NCBI RefSeq assembly: GCF_020524005.1
Contig: NZ_JAIVKK010000013.1
Location: forward strand, 57,485 to 121,484
Origin: Microbulbifer aggregans
GTDB lineage: Bacteria; Pseudomonadota; Gammaproteobacteria; Pseudomonadales; Cellvibrionaceae
Reading direction: 5' to 3'
Length of the DNA stretch: 64,000 nt
In this document: one piece after another, positions 8,299 through 17,454 of the stretch
Layout of the letters: every line of letters starts with the position of its first letter
How positions within the stretch are numbered: the stretch's first letter is position 1
Translations under genes and position numbers: made by a program
Notes under the pieces: model-generated
What the model was told of the DNA's origin: nothing
Databases searched by the model: none
What the model saw: the letters and a program-made list of their open reading frames with translations, nothing else

Positions 8299-10539
8299 TC
8301 AGAACTGGTAGCGTGCACGGGCCATCAGCTGGCGCGGTGGGATCAGTTCCACACCGGTAGCATTGACACCAAACACGTCGCTCATGCGGGAGTTGACCCC
8401 GTCCTCATCGAACAGGTTCATGGCCATCAGGTCGAAGCCCCAGTTGTTGGCAAGGTCGAAGGCCGCTACGGCGTTGACCAGGTTGTAGGCGGGTACCTTA
8501 TCCACCGCTGGGTTTTCAAAGATGCGCTGGCTGAAGCTGCCGCGGTAGGTGTATTGCAGGGTGCCGGTGAAGGCGGTGCCGGATTCAAAGGTGCTGGAGT
8601 ATTGCAGGCTCAGGTCAGCGGTGGTGCCCGGGGTCTTGGCCAGCTCGTTGCCGTTCACATTCTCGCGGCTGTTGTAGCGCAGCAGTTCATCGCCGAAAAA
8701 GGTCCCGCTTACGGCAACGTTATCGAGGGCGTCGAAGTCGGAGGTGATTTCGGATTCGATCGCCGCAAGTTTGAGGTCCAGCAGCCAGGCGCTACCGAGC
8801 AGGGCGGTCACTTCGAGTTCGGCACCGTAGATCTCGGATTCCGGGATATTGGCTACACCGCCCTGGAAGATGTCCGGGTCGGTGGCCTGGAACTGCAGGT
8901 TGTCGTACCGGTAATAGAAAGAAGCCAGGTTGGTACGCAACAGGCCGCCGAGCAGTTCCGCTTTCACGCCGAGCTCGAAGGCATCGATGGTTTCATCGTC
9001 AAAGGTGGGATCCACCAGTGCGGGAGAGCCGTCTTCGCTATTGCCGTAGGTAAGGTTGCTGCCGCCGGGCTTGAAGCCGCGGGTGTAGGAGCCATACAGC
9101 ATCGCCGCTTCGCTGAGGTCGTGTTCCAGGGCCAGGCGGCCGGTGACTACGTCGGTGTCAGCCTCGATGATATCCGGCGACGGCACGAAAAAGTTGGAGA
9201 CCTCGCTGTACACCTCGTCCTCGGTGTAGCGCAGGCCGGTGATCAGGCGTGTGGTGTCGCTGGCGTAGAAGGTGGTCTGGCCATACAGCGACAGGGATTC
9301 CCGGGTGGGGAAGGCGTCGGAAATAAAGCCGACATCGCCGGCGAACACATCTGGAAAGGTGGTGGGGTAGCCGTCCAGTGTGCCATTGCCGTTTGCATCC
9401 AGCTCCTCACGGATATGGTTTTCCAGCTCGGTATCCAGATAGAAGGCGCCGACAATCCAGTCCACCTTATCGAACAGCGGCTCGTTGGAGATCACGTTTA
9501 CTTCCAGGGTGCGGGTTTCGACTACGGAGGTTTCCGGGTCGAAGGCACTGATCGTGTATTCCGGGGTTACTGCATAGGAATGGCGGTCGTTATCGCGTAC
9601 CACCAGGATGTCGTCTTTCTGCCAGCTGCCCAACGTCTTCAGGGAAGCCGCGCCCAGGTCGGTTTCCAGAATGGCGCCGACAATGCGCGACTCGAGTGTG
9701 TATTTGGAGCGGGTGTCCTGGGCGAGTTTGCGCTCGTCCGGGGTCGGGTCGTCGATGCCCTTGATCGCCGCACCGTTGGCGTCTTCGTCGAACGCCTGGC
9801 CGAAGACCCGCAGGCTCGCGCTGTCAGACAGGTTGAACAGCCAGTCGGTGCGCAGGCTCAGATTGTCCATATCGTCCAGTTCCTGGCCGTTGAGGACATT
9901 CTTCGAATAGCCATCGCGGCTGGCACTGGTCACAGAGGTGCGCATGGCCACAACATCGGAAAGCGGCACATTGATCGACGCGCGTACCTTCTGCAGGCTG
10001 TAGCTGCCGAGAGTGGTATCCACCTTGCCGGAAAATGCCTCTGTAGAGGGCGCGCGGCTGATCACATTGATCGCGCCACCGGTGGAGTTCTGGCCGAACA
10101 GAGTACCCTGGGGCCCGCGCAGCACCTCGATACGCTCTACATCGATAAAGTCGGTCTGCAATGCAAACGGGGATGCGATGTAGATGCCGTCCATATGGTA
10201 GGAAACCGACGGGTTGGCAATGGCGTTCTGGTTGGCCTCGTTACCCACCCCGCGAATCGAAATCACGGTTTTGTAGCCCTCATTCTTGGCCACGGTAACG
10301 CCCGGTGCCACACCGCTCAGGTCCACAAACGATTCGATGCCCTTGGTTTCCAGGTCATTGCTGGAAAGCGCCGTTACGGCCTGGGAAAGGTCCTGCAAAC
10401 TCTCACTGCGCTTTTCTGCAACCACGGTCACTTCTTCCAGTTGGTTGGCATGCAGGACAGCGGGTGTGATCGCGAGGGCAATGGCCACGCTGAGTGGGGA
10501 GCGCGCCTGGGATACGGCGTTGAGAATGGAGCGGTACAT
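8299..10539 (-). CDS. TonB-dependent outer-membrane receptor 1
   Basis: The 746-residue protein starts at MYRSILNAV (10539), chosen because AAGGTGA lies 7 bases upstream and a signal peptide follows (cleavage after LHANQ or nearby). The upstream in-frame ATG at 10584 lacks this support. Residues after the signal contain LEEVTVVAEKR, the TonB-box type element. Then come the plug domain with VLRGPQGTLFGQNSTGGAIN and a C-terminal 22-strand barrel ending in the aromatic residue F (RARYQF). It imports a scarce substrate across the outer membrane using TonB energy. No neighbouring enzyme gene indicates the ligand. It is divergent from receptor 2, with a 561-bp intergenic region between them. Confidence 0.93.
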   Translation of the reverse strand: MYRSILNAVSQARSPLSVAIALAITPAVLHANQLEEVTVVAEKRSESLQDLSQAVTALSSNDLETKGIESFVDLSGVAPGVTVAKNEGYKTVISIRGVGNEANQNAIANPSVSYHMDGIYIASPFALQTDFIDVERIEVLRGPQGTLFGQNSTGGAINVISRAPSTEAFSGKVDTTLGSYSLQKVRASINVPLSDVVAMRTSVTSASRDGYSKNVLNGQELDDMDNLSLRTDWLFNLSDSASLRVFGQAFDEDANGAAIKGIDDPTPDERKLAQDTRSKYTLESRIVGAILETDLGAASLKTLGSWQKDDILVVRDNDRHSYAVTPEYTISAFDPETSVVETRTLEVNVISNEPLFDKVDWIVGAFYLDTELENHIREELDANGNGTLDGYPTTFPDVFAGDVGFISDAFPTRESLSLYGQTTFYASDTTRLITGLRYTEDEVYSEVSNFFVPSPDIIEADTDVVTGRLALEHDLSEAAMLYGSYTRGFKPGGSNLTYGNSEDGSPALVDPTFDDETIDAFELGVKAELLGGLLRTNLASFYYRYDNLQFQATDPDIFQGGVANIPESEIYGAELEVTALLGSAWLLDLKLAAIESEITSDFDALDNVAVSGTFFGDELLRYNSRENVNGNELAKTPGTTADLSLQYSSTFESGTAFTGTLQYTYRGSFSQRIFENPAVDKVPAYNLVNAVAAFDLANNWGFDLMAMNLFDEDGVNSRMSDVFGVNATGVELIPPRQLMARARYQF

Positions 10540-11100
10540 GGGTTCGGTCACCTTGGTGTTTTTGAGGATTGGATTGCAGGCCATCAAAACATCCCGGCCA
10601 GAACTCGCTTGCGCCATCGTGGACGCGCCGAACACTGATTCGCACAAAATGTGCCAAAACCTGACCAAGCTGTCAGAAATTGGTTGCGGTGGCGTCGAAA
10701 TGCTTCAAATGGTGTGGGAGGCCCGTGCCGGGCTAGTTATAGAGCGAAACACAGGCTCCATCGCCCGTCGCGAGGCAGTGGCATATCGGCACAACGTTCA
10801 CTAGCGAAATAAAAGTGGAAGCCTAAAAACAGTGCGAGATTGAGGGTTTTCAGGGGCATTTGGTGTATTTCGGTGCAGCTTCACCAATGGTGAGTGGGGG
10901 AAATTGCGCGGTGAAGGTGCGGATTGGCCTGTTATTCACTGGTCGGTGGCGCCGTTAGACAATCTGACTGATCGGTTAATTTTTGGCACGCTCGTTGCTC
11001 TTCTGGTTATCGGGATATTCCACATATAAGAAGCAAAACGAGAACTGAAGACCACCGGCTGCCTGTTCAGGCACTCGGTTTGCGCAAAGGACACTGATCA
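10540..11100. other. Divergent regulatory region between TonB receptors 1 and 2
   Basis: No gene was recognised. It holds the Shine-Dalgarno of receptor 1, a 13-base palindrome TCACCA-A-TGGTGA (10881-10893), and a consensus sigma-54 promoter (10983-10999) oriented toward receptor 2. The palindrome lies about 100 bp upstream of that promoter, a plausible distance for an enhancer-binding activator site, although it does not match the NtrC consensus. Confidence 0.6.
10983..10999 (+). promoter_or_regulatory. Sigma-54 (RpoN) promoter upstream of the purine nucleoside cluster
   Basis: TTGGCACGCTCGTTGCT matches the RpoN consensus TGGCACG-N4-TTGCW without mismatch. The invariant GG (10985-10986) and GC (10997-10998) are separated by exactly 10 bases. 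The start codon of TonB receptor 2 lies about 100 bp downstream. Transcription would need an enhancer-binding ATPase bound further upstream; the palindrome at 10881-10893 is a candidate site. Confidence 0.85.
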
Positions 11101-13329
11101 ATGAGCAAGGCAATCACCCCCTCTCTCCTCGCCACCGCCATCGCCGCAACACTGCCGGCCTGGGCCGTTGCAGCGGAGGATATCGAAGCAAAACGCAAAC
11201 CGGCGGTGCTCGAGGAAGTCACGGTTACCGCACAGAAACGTGCAGAAGGCCTGCAGGAAGTGCCGATTTCGGTGGCGGCACTGTCCGGTGAGCGCTTCGA
11301 CAGCATATTCTCCGCGGGTGACGACATCCTCGCACTGGCGGCGCGGGTGCCGAACCTGTATGCCGAGTCCTCCAACGGCCGCGCGGCACCGCGCTTCTAT
11401 ATTCGCGGCCTCGGTAACTCCGATTTCGACCTTGCCGCCTCACAGCCGGTATCCATCATCTTCGACGATGTGGTGCAGGAAAACGTAGTGCTGAAGAGCT
11501 TCCCGATCTTCGACGTGGAGCAGGTGGAAGTGGTGCGCGGCCCGCAGGGCACTCTGTTCGGGCGCAACACCACCGCCGGTATCGTCAAGTTCGACAGCCG
11601 CAAACCCACCATGGAAAACGACGGCTATATGAAGGTGGGTGCTGGCGAACTGGGTACCGCGAATGTGGAAGGCGCCTTTGGCGGTGCCCTGATCGACGGC
11701 AAGCTCGCGGGCCGCGTTTCCATGCTGCGCCAGGAGCGCGGCGACTGGATTGATAACACCTATACCGGCGAACAGGACGCGATGGGTGGCTTTACCGAAC
11801 TGGCTGTGCGCGGACAGTTGCTGTGGACCCCCAGCGAAGATTTCAGCGCATTGCTGAATGTGCACCAGCGCGATCTCGACGGCACTGCCAGCGTGTTCCG
11901 CGCAAATATTTATGAACAGGGCGAACAGGGCCAGCTGAACAATACGTTTGACCGCGACGCGGTCTACTACGATGACGGCGACAATAACCCGCAGAAATAC
12001 GAGAGCGCCGGGTCTTCCCTGAAGCTGGAGTGGGACCTGGACGGCATGACGCTGAGCAGCATTACTGCCTACGAGAGCGCCGACGGCTCCAGTAAGGGCG
12101 ATATCGATGGCGGCGTGGCTGGCGATGGCCCCGGCTTTATTCCGTTCGGTGCCGTTACCGAAGACACCGCGGACGTATCCCAGGTGACCCAGGAAGTCCG
12201 CCTCGCCAGCAACACATCCGATCCATTGCAGTGGCAGCTGGGCGGTTTCTACTATGACTCCGACCTGGACGTCACCAGCATCGATGGCTTCTATGGCGCA
12301 ACTACCGTCAGCCACGCCAACACCTCCTGGGCTTTGTTTGGCCAGACTTCCTACGACTTTACTGAAGCCCTGACTGGTACTGTGGGCCTACGCTACACCT
12401 ACGATGAAAAATCCCTGGTGGTGGGTGACCAGAACGTGGATGGCTTCGCGGCGGTGATCGGTGCCGCCAGCATTCAGGACTACGACCCGGTCAAGATCGA
12501 CGATGACCAGCTGAGCTGGGAGACCAGCCTCAACTATGCGCTGAATGATGACGCCAGCGTGTATGTGCGCCTGGCCGAAGGCTTCCGCGCGCAGTCCATT
12601 CAGGCCCGTGACGTGGCCTTCGAAGGCAGCCCGTCGGTGGCGGATTCCGAAACCATCACTTCGTTCGAGGTGGGTTACAAGGCGGACCTGCTGGAAGATA
12701 CCCTGCGCCTCAACACCGCGCTGTTCTACTACCAGATCGACGATATCCAGCTCACCGCCGTCGGCGGTGGTGGCAACTTCAACCGACTGCTGAACGCCGA
12801 CAAGGGTGTGGGCACAGGCTTTGAAGTGGACCTGGAGTGGGTGGTCAACGAGAACCTGCTGGTTACTGCCGGTGCCGGATTTGCCGATACCGAAATCCAG
12901 GATGCGGACCTCACCACTGCGCCCTGTGGCTCTGGCCAGTGTACGGTCACCAACCCGCTGACCACCGACGGCCTTGCCATGATCGACGGCAACTCGTTCC
13001 AGTCGGCACCGGAAAGCGTATTCAATTTCACCCTGCGCTACAGCCTGCCGGTAGGCAATGACGGTGAAGCCTTCTTCTACACCGACTGGGCTTACCAGGG
13101 TGAAACCCACCTCGCGCTGTATACCGCGGAGGAGTACACCATCGACAACCAGTTCGAGGGTGGCCTGCGCGCCGGTTACACCAGCTTCTCCGGTGATTAC
13201 GAAGTGGCTTTCTTTGGGCGCAACATCACCGACGAGGAAAACATCAAAGGCCAGATCGACTTCAACAACCTGACCGGTTTCGTCAACGATCCTCGTATTC
13301 TCGGTGTGGAATTCCGCAAGAACTTCTGA
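11101..13329 (+). CDS. TonB-dependent outer-membrane receptor 2 (purine nucleoside cluster)
   Basis: The 742-residue protein has a signal peptide (MSKAITPSLLATAIAA..., cleaved near AWAVAA), the TonB-box-like LEEVTVTAQKR, a plug domain with VVRGPQGTLFGRNTTAGIV, and a barrel ending FRKNF with terminal Phe. The start ATG has AAAGGA about 10 bases upstream. It is the first gene behind the sigma-54 promoter and is followed on the same strand by an exported adenosine deaminase and a purine nucleoside permease-family lipoprotein. I infer that it imports a nucleoside, base or nucleotide-derived compound. The 138-bp gap to the next gene shows only a weak GC-rich hairpin (AACCCGGTAG...CCGGGTT) that may attenuate rather than terminate. 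Confidence 0.92.
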   Translation: MSKAITPSLLATAIAATLPAWAVAAEDIEAKRKPAVLEEVTVTAQKRAEGLQEVPISVAALSGERFDSIFSAGDDILALAARVPNLYAESSNGRAAPRFYIRGLGNSDFDLAASQPVSIIFDDVVQENVVLKSFPIFDVEQVEVVRGPQGTLFGRNTTAGIVKFDSRKPTMENDGYMKVGAGELGTANVEGAFGGALIDGKLAGRVSMLRQERGDWIDNTYTGEQDAMGGFTELAVRGQLLWTPSEDFSALLNVHQRDLDGTASVFRANIYEQGEQGQLNNTFDRDAVYYDDGDNNPQKYESAGSSLKLEWDLDGMTLSSITAYESADGSSKGDIDGGVAGDGPGFIPFGAVTEDTADVSQVTQEVRLASNTSDPLQWQLGGFYYDSDLDVTSIDGFYGATTVSHANTSWALFGQTSYDFTEALTGTVGLRYTYDEKSLVVGDQNVDGFAAVIGAASIQDYDPVKIDDDQLSWETSLNYALNDDASVYVRLAEGFRAQSIQARDVAFEGSPSVADSETITSFEVGYKADLLEDTLRLNTALFYYQIDDIQLTAVGGGGNFNRLLNADKGVGTGFEVDLEWVVNENLLVTAGAGFADTEIQDADLTTAPCGSGQCTVTNPLTTDGLAMIDGNSFQSAPESVFNFTLRYSLPVGNDGEAFFYTDWAYQGETHLALYTAEEYTIDNQFEGGLRAGYTSFSGDYEVAFFGRNITDEENIKGQIDFNNLTGFVNDPRILGVEFRKNF

Positions 13330-13409
13330 CCGATATTGGAGTGTTGCTGAATATCCGTCCGTGCCGGCAAAGCATCAATGCCCGCGCGGGCGGCCACACG
13401 ATCGCCACA

Positions 13410-13440
13410 TTAACCCGGTAGATTCTTTCGCCGGGTTTAT
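13410..13440 (+). terminator. Weak hairpin between receptor 2 and the deaminase gene
   Basis: AACCCGG (13412-13418) pairs with CCGGGTT (13432-13438) around a 13-base loop and is followed by TATTATTTG. The long loop and interrupted T tract suggest partial attenuation at most. Confidence 0.4.
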
Positions 13441-13467
13441 TATTTGTCCTGCTGCCGGAGCTAGATT

Positions 13468-14949
13468 TTGACCACAGCGTACCGATCGAAACCGACGATT
13501 TTCCCTGCATTAGGCCTTTGTACGAGCCTGCTTTTATGCATGCTGAGCCCGGCGGCCAGTGCCGTCGAAAACTGGTTCGAGGAATTCAAAACCTCTGCCG
13601 ACGACCGCGACCTCTACCGTTTTCTCTACGCGCTGCCCAAGGGTGGCGACCTGCACAACCATCTCACCGGTTCCAATTTCAGCGAGTGGTGGTACGAGCT
13701 GGCCACCAACAAAACACTGAATGGTGGCTATGAGTATTACACCCGCGTGCGCATTAACAACTGTGTTGGCTACGGCCAGGATATGTTCGGTCGCGCCCCT
13801 TACCTGATGTATTTCCGCAATCTGCAGTCGTCGAGTTACGCGGCGCTTTCCGATTGTGAAAAGGGTGAATACAAAAAAATCGACGCGCTGGATACGCGGG
13901 AAAAAGCGGCGTGGCTGGACAGCCTGCGACTGGACAAGGCGCACGAGGGACGCGAGGAGTTTTTCCAGACCCACTGGCAGCGCCTCAATGACCTGGGGCA
14001 TAACCCCTATATCAATGCCGAGATGCTGGTGAAAAACATGCAGGCGTTTGCCCGCGAAGGACTCACCTACCTCGAGACCATGGAGGGTACCCGCTTCTAT
14101 AGCCATCCCGATGGCAGCGCCTTTGCCCCGGATGAAGTTGCAGACATTTTCCGCAAGCGGCTGGCGGAGCCCGACGCGGTCGCGACCGGTGTGACCGCGC
14201 GTATGCAGTATTACCTGTTACGGTTTATCGGCAATGCCGAGGAAGACCTGGAGTGGATCTATCGCTTTGTCGACCAGAACCGGGACCTGTTTGTGGGCAT
14301 CAATATGGTCGGTCGCGAAGATAACGACAAAGGCCACCCGCTGCGCTTCCTGCCCACCCTGCGCAAGCTGCGCCGGGATATCCCCGGAGTGCCGCTGTCC
14401 ATTCATGCGGGCGAGGTGGATGAACCCAATCACCACGTGCGCGACACCCTGTTGCTGGGTGCCACCCGGATCGGTCACGGCGTTAACCTGGTCAGCGACC
14501 CGGACACCATGCTGCTGATGCGCAACAGCAACTACCTGGTGGAGATCAACCTGATCAGCAACCTGCTGCTGGACTACGTGGACGACTACAGCCAGCATCC
14601 TTTCCCCGAGTACCTGCGCATGGGTATCCCGGTGGCGCTGTCTACCGATGACCGCGGCATGTGGGATTCCAATATGACCGATGAATATTTTGTCGCGGTA
14701 AAGGAGTTCAACCTGTCCTGGGAGGAGCTGACTTCCCTGGCCCGCAACTCCCTGCAGCACAGTTTTGTGGATGACGAGACCAAACAGAAATTGCTGAAGG
14801 ATTACGAAGCACGCCTTGCGCGTTTCAAGTCTCGGTTCCAGCGCCGGGGCATGGCGTCGCTGGGGGATGTTGTGCCCCGCAGCCACAGTTTTACCTGCAA
14901 GCAGTACGAGCTGTGTGAGTATTCCACGCCGCTCGCGGCCGCCAACTGA
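13468..14949 (+). CDS. Exported adenosine deaminase, ADGF/CECR1-like
   Basis: The 493-residue protein has an N-terminal signal peptide ending near SPAASA (residues 1-32). It belongs to the metal-dependent adenosine/AMP deaminase superfamily. Zinc ligand pattern HNHLTGS (H63, H65), SIHAGE (H313, catalytic E316), RIGHGVNL and LSTDD (D394/D395) are all present. The extra segment between the first motif and the barrel, and the secretion signal, resemble the adenosine deaminase-related growth factors rather than cytosolic Add. The start is a TTG with GGAG 7 bases upstream; the only nearby ATG lies inside the signal peptide. Expected reaction: adenosine + water to inosine + ammonia in the periplasm or outside the cell. 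Sigma-54 control upstream fits use as a nitrogen source. Confidence 0.88.
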   Translation: MTTAYRSKPTIFPALGLCTSLLLCMLSPAASAVENWFEEFKTSADDRDLYRFLYALPKGGDLHNHLTGSNFSEWWYELATNKTLNGGYEYYTRVRINNCVGYGQDMFGRAPYLMYFRNLQSSSYAALSDCEKGEYKKIDALDTREKAAWLDSLRLDKAHEGREEFFQTHWQRLNDLGHNPYINAEMLVKNMQAFAREGLTYLETMEGTRFYSHPDGSAFAPDEVADIFRKRLAEPDAVATGVTARMQYYLLRFIGNAEEDLEWIYRFVDQNRDLFVGINMVGREDNDKGHPLRFLPTLRKLRRDIPGVPLSIHAGEVDEPNHHVRDTLLLGATRIGHGVNLVSDPDTMLLMRNSNYLVEINLISNLLLDYVDDYSQHPFPEYLRMGIPVALSTDDRGMWDSNMTDEYFVAVKEFNLSWEELTSLARNSLQHSFVDDETKQKLLKDYEARLARFKSRFQRRGMASLGDVVPRSHSFTCKQYELCEYSTPLAAAN

Positions 14950-14978
14950 ACATAAAGTCGAAAAATACCAAGAGAAAA

Positions 14979-16094
14979 ATGATGTTGAAAAAAACCTTCT
15001 GCCGTCGCGCAGCGATTTCCGTTTTGTTTTCCCTGTTTGCCCTGGCTGGCTGTGAAAATAAGGTGGAAAACTCGGAGGAAAAACCGGGCCCACAATCTTC
15101 CCGTGCGATCCCGGTAAAAGTGGTCGTGGTCAATATGTTTGAAATCGGTGAGGACGAAGGCGATACCGCGGGGGAATTCCAGCTGTGGAAAGAGCGCCAG
15201 AACCTGAGCCAGCGCTTCCCGTTTCCCCAGTCACACCACGACCTGTTCCTGAACCCGGAAACCGGGGTGCTGGGTATGGTGACCGGTATGGGCACCAACA
15301 AATCGTCGTCGGCGGTGATGGCGCTGGGACTGGACCCACGTTTTGACCTGAGCAAGGCCTATTGGCTGGTGGCCGGTATTTCCGGTTTCGATCCGGCGGA
15401 CGCGTCCATCGGCTCCGCGGCCTGGGCGGAATGGCTGGTAGACGGTGACCTGATGCACGAGATCGACAGCCGTGAACTGCCGGAAGACTGGTCCACCGGT
15501 ATTTTCCCGCTGTTCAGCAAGGGGCCTTATCCGGAAAAACGGCCGCTGAATCAGGGCGAAGTATTCCGCATCAATGGTGAACTCACCGAGTGGGCCTATC
15601 AGCTGACCAAGGATATCGACCTCGGGGATGACGACACCATCGCCGAGAACCGCAAGGCGTTCACCGAGTTTCCCAATGCGCAGCGCAAACCGTTTGTGCT
15701 GAAGGGGGACAACCTTGCCGGCATGACCTTCTGGCATGGCGACTACCTGAACCGCTGGGCCAACCGGTGGGTGGATTACTGGAGCGAAGGGCAGGGGAGC
15801 TTCGTTTCCTCTGCAATGGAAGACACCGGCACGGCACAGTCTCTGTTTTACCTGGATCGCGCAGGCAAGGCCGACTACGAGCGTTTGATGGTGCTGCGCA
15901 CCGCGAGCAACTTCACCGTACCGCATCCGGGTATGACCGCGGCGGAAAGTCTGCTGAGCGAGGGCGAGGATTACGCCGGCCTGCAATTGTCACTGGAAAG
16001 CGCCTACCGCGTCGGCAGCCGCGTGGTGGACACCCTGGTCAGCGATTGGGAGACCTACCGGGACCAGATGCCCTATACCGTGGAAGGCAAATAG
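14979..16094 (+). CDS. Purine nucleoside permease (NUP) family lipoprotein
   Basis: The 371-residue protein has a lipoprotein signal (LFALAGC, Cys near residue 25) and the NUP family body: IPVKVVVVNMFEIGEDEGD, GMGTNKSSSAVMALGLDPRFDL, AYWLVAGISGFDP, and MEDTGTAQSL. The family was named from fungal purine nucleoside transporters, but its fold is related to nucleoside phosphorylases/hydrolases. A lipid-anchored copy without membrane spans is better explained as a periplasmic nucleoside-binding or -cleaving enzyme than as a permease. It follows the deaminase by 29 bp and is most likely co-transcribed with it, so inosine made by the deaminase is the obvious substrate candidate. A second ATG lies at 14982. 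Confidence 0.85.
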   Translation: MMLKKTFCRRAAISVLFSLFALAGCENKVENSEEKPGPQSSRAIPVKVVVVNMFEIGEDEGDTAGEFQLWKERQNLSQRFPFPQSHHDLFLNPETGVLGMVTGMGTNKSSSAVMALGLDPRFDLSKAYWLVAGISGFDPADASIGSAAWAEWLVDGDLMHEIDSRELPEDWSTGIFPLFSKGPYPEKRPLNQGEVFRINGELTEWAYQLTKDIDLGDDDTIAENRKAFTEFPNAQRKPFVLKGDNLAGMTFWHGDYLNRWANRWVDYWSEGQGSFVSSAMEDTGTAQSLFYLDRAGKADYERLMVLRTASNFTVPHPGMTAAESLLSEGEDYAGLQLSLESAYRVGSRVVDTLVSDWETYRDQMPYTVEGK

Positions 16095-16143
16095 CGGGTT
16101 TTCCCGAATGCGGTCGCGTAATGTGCGACCGCCAACTTATCAC

Positions 16144-16725
16144 TCAGCGCGCGCTTTTCGACAGGCGCTCATCCATCGCCGGGGCCTGGTAGTTTTCCAT
16201 CTGCGTGAGCAGTTGCGCCGGGTCTTCTGCCTGCAGCAGCATCTTTCTATATTGGTCCGCCACCAGCTCCTCCGCCACCGTGTGATCGAGGAACCTGATC
16301 AGGCCGTCATAGTAGCCAGCCACGTTCAACAACCCGCAGGGTTTGCGATGGAAGCCCAGTTGCGACCAGGTGAGGATCTCGAACAGTTCCTCCAGGGTGC
16401 CGAGCCCGCCGGGCAGGGCGATGAAGCCGTCGGAGACGTCCTCCATCAGCGCCTTGCGCTCGTGCATGGAGCCGACCACCCGCAGCTCATTGAGGCCGCT
16501 GTGGACAACTTCCCGGTTGGCGAGGGCGTGGGGAATGATGCCAGTAACATGACCGCCGCGCGCAACCACGGCATCCGCCATCGCGCCCATGATGCCGATA
16601 CCGGCGCCCCCGTATACCAGGCCGATATCCCGCCGCACCAGTTCCTCCGCCAGGGCCTCGGTGGCGGCGAGGTATTCTGGCCGGCGCCCGGGGCTGGAGC
16701 CGCAGTAAACACAGATTTTTTTCAT
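16144..16725 (-). CDS. LOG-family nucleoside 5'-monophosphate phosphoribohydrolase (TIGR00730)
   Basis: The 193-residue cytosolic Rossmann-like protein carries the family signature PGGLGTLEE (about residues 105-113) and the phosphate-binding VYGGAGIGIMGAMADA near 38-53. Characterised members hydrolyse (cytokinin) nucleoside 5'-monophosphates to base plus ribose 5-phosphate. It converges on the purine nucleoside cluster, with 49 bp between stop codons. This may be coincidence, or it may add a purine N-glycosidic step to the same theme. It has no obvious operon partner on its own strand. Confidence 0.9.
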   Translation of the reverse strand: MKKICVYCGSSPGRRPEYLAATEALAEELVRRDIGLVYGGAGIGIMGAMADAVVARGGHVTGIIPHALANREVVHSGLNELRVVGSMHERKALMEDVSDGFIALPGGLGTLEELFEILTWSQLGFHRKPCGLLNVAGYYDGLIRFLDHTVAEELVADQYRKMLLQAEDPAQLLTQMENYQAPAMDERLSKSAR

Positions 16726-16862
16726 GTGGAGGTCTCTGTACTCTCACTCAGGCATCGCAGTCTACCTGTTAATGTTCCCGCGCACCCGGCTGGGAGTAGG
16801 GGATTGGTGGCGTGGTGCGCCCGCCGAAACCGGGTTTAATGGGCACTATTTGTGCTCGGGCC

Positions 16863-16891
16863 TTCGCAGGGGGCGGCGCTATGCTTATAAT
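16863..16891 (+). promoter_or_regulatory. Sigma-70 promoter for the cytochrome c5 gene
   Basis: TTCGCA (16863-16868) and a perfect TATAAT (16886-16891) are separated by 17 bases, about 75 bp upstream of the cytochrome start codon. Confidence 0.7.
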
Positions 16892-16965
16892 GCGCGGCTG
16901 AATTGTAGAGGTAAGTGGCAACACGCCGGAATCTACAGGCCGCTAGGGGCCTTTAGGGGGAATGG

Positions 16966-17385
16966 ATGAAAGTTGTATTGAATTTCGTAGCGGCCCTGGC
17001 CGTGGTAGCGGGCGCGGCGGTAGCTGTGGCCCAGTCTGTGGACGAGCAGATTGCCGAGCGCATCGCGCCGGCGGGCAAGACCTGCATGAAGGGCGACGAG
17101 TGCGCGGCGGCAGCGCCGGCAGCAGCAGCCTCTTCCGGTGGCGCGCGCAGCGGTGCTGACGTGTACTCTGGCCACTGTGCAGCCTGTCACGGCACTGGCG
17201 CGGCTGGCGCACCCAAGTTCGGTGACGCTGGCGCCTGGGGCCCTCGCGTAGCCAAGGGTATGGATACGCTCTACACCCACGCGCTGAATGGCTTCAACGC
17301 GATGCCGCCCAAAGGTCTGTGTATGACCTGTTCCGACGACGAAGTGAAGGCGGCTGTTGACCATATGGTAGAGAACAGCAAGTAA
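16966..17385 (+). CDS. Cytochrome c5 family protein
   Basis: The 139-residue exported monoheme cytochrome has a signal peptide in residues 1-22 (VAGAAVAVAQ), then an Ala-rich linker, then CAACH (C71-C74-H75) for heme attachment. The axial methionine is in NAMPPKG (M113). Two extra cysteines (C119 and C122, in LCMTCSDDEVKAAVDHM) are the hallmark disulfide of the c5 group. It acts in the periplasm as an electron carrier, possibly to a terminal oxidase. A single-gene unit with its own promoter and a strong terminator. Confidence 0.93.
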   Translation: MKVVLNFVAALAVVAGAAVAVAQSVDEQIAERIAPAGKTCMKGDECAAAAPAAAASSGGARSGADVYSGHCAACHGTGAAGAPKFGDAGAWGPRVAKGMDTLYTHALNGFNAMPPKGLCMTCSDDEVKAAVDHMVENSK

Positions 17386-17407
17386 GCGACTGCTTACTCA
17401 AGCCGAC

Positions 17408-17439
17408 AAAAAAGGCCGCTCAGTGAGCGGCCTTTTTTG
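17408..17439. terminator. Terminator after cytochrome c5
   Basis: AAAAAAGGCCGCTC-AGT-GAGCGGCCTTTTTT is a near-perfect stem with A and T runs on both sides, usable in both directions. Confidence 0.92.
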
Positions 17440-17454
17440 TGCCTGGTTTTATGC

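Noticed and set aside
7945..10638. 897-codon plus-strand open frame opposite TonB receptor 1
   Set aside because: It is a shadow of the receptor gene on the other strand, its start overlaps the tRNA repeat region and its composition (Val/Gly/His-rich) is that of an antisense frame.
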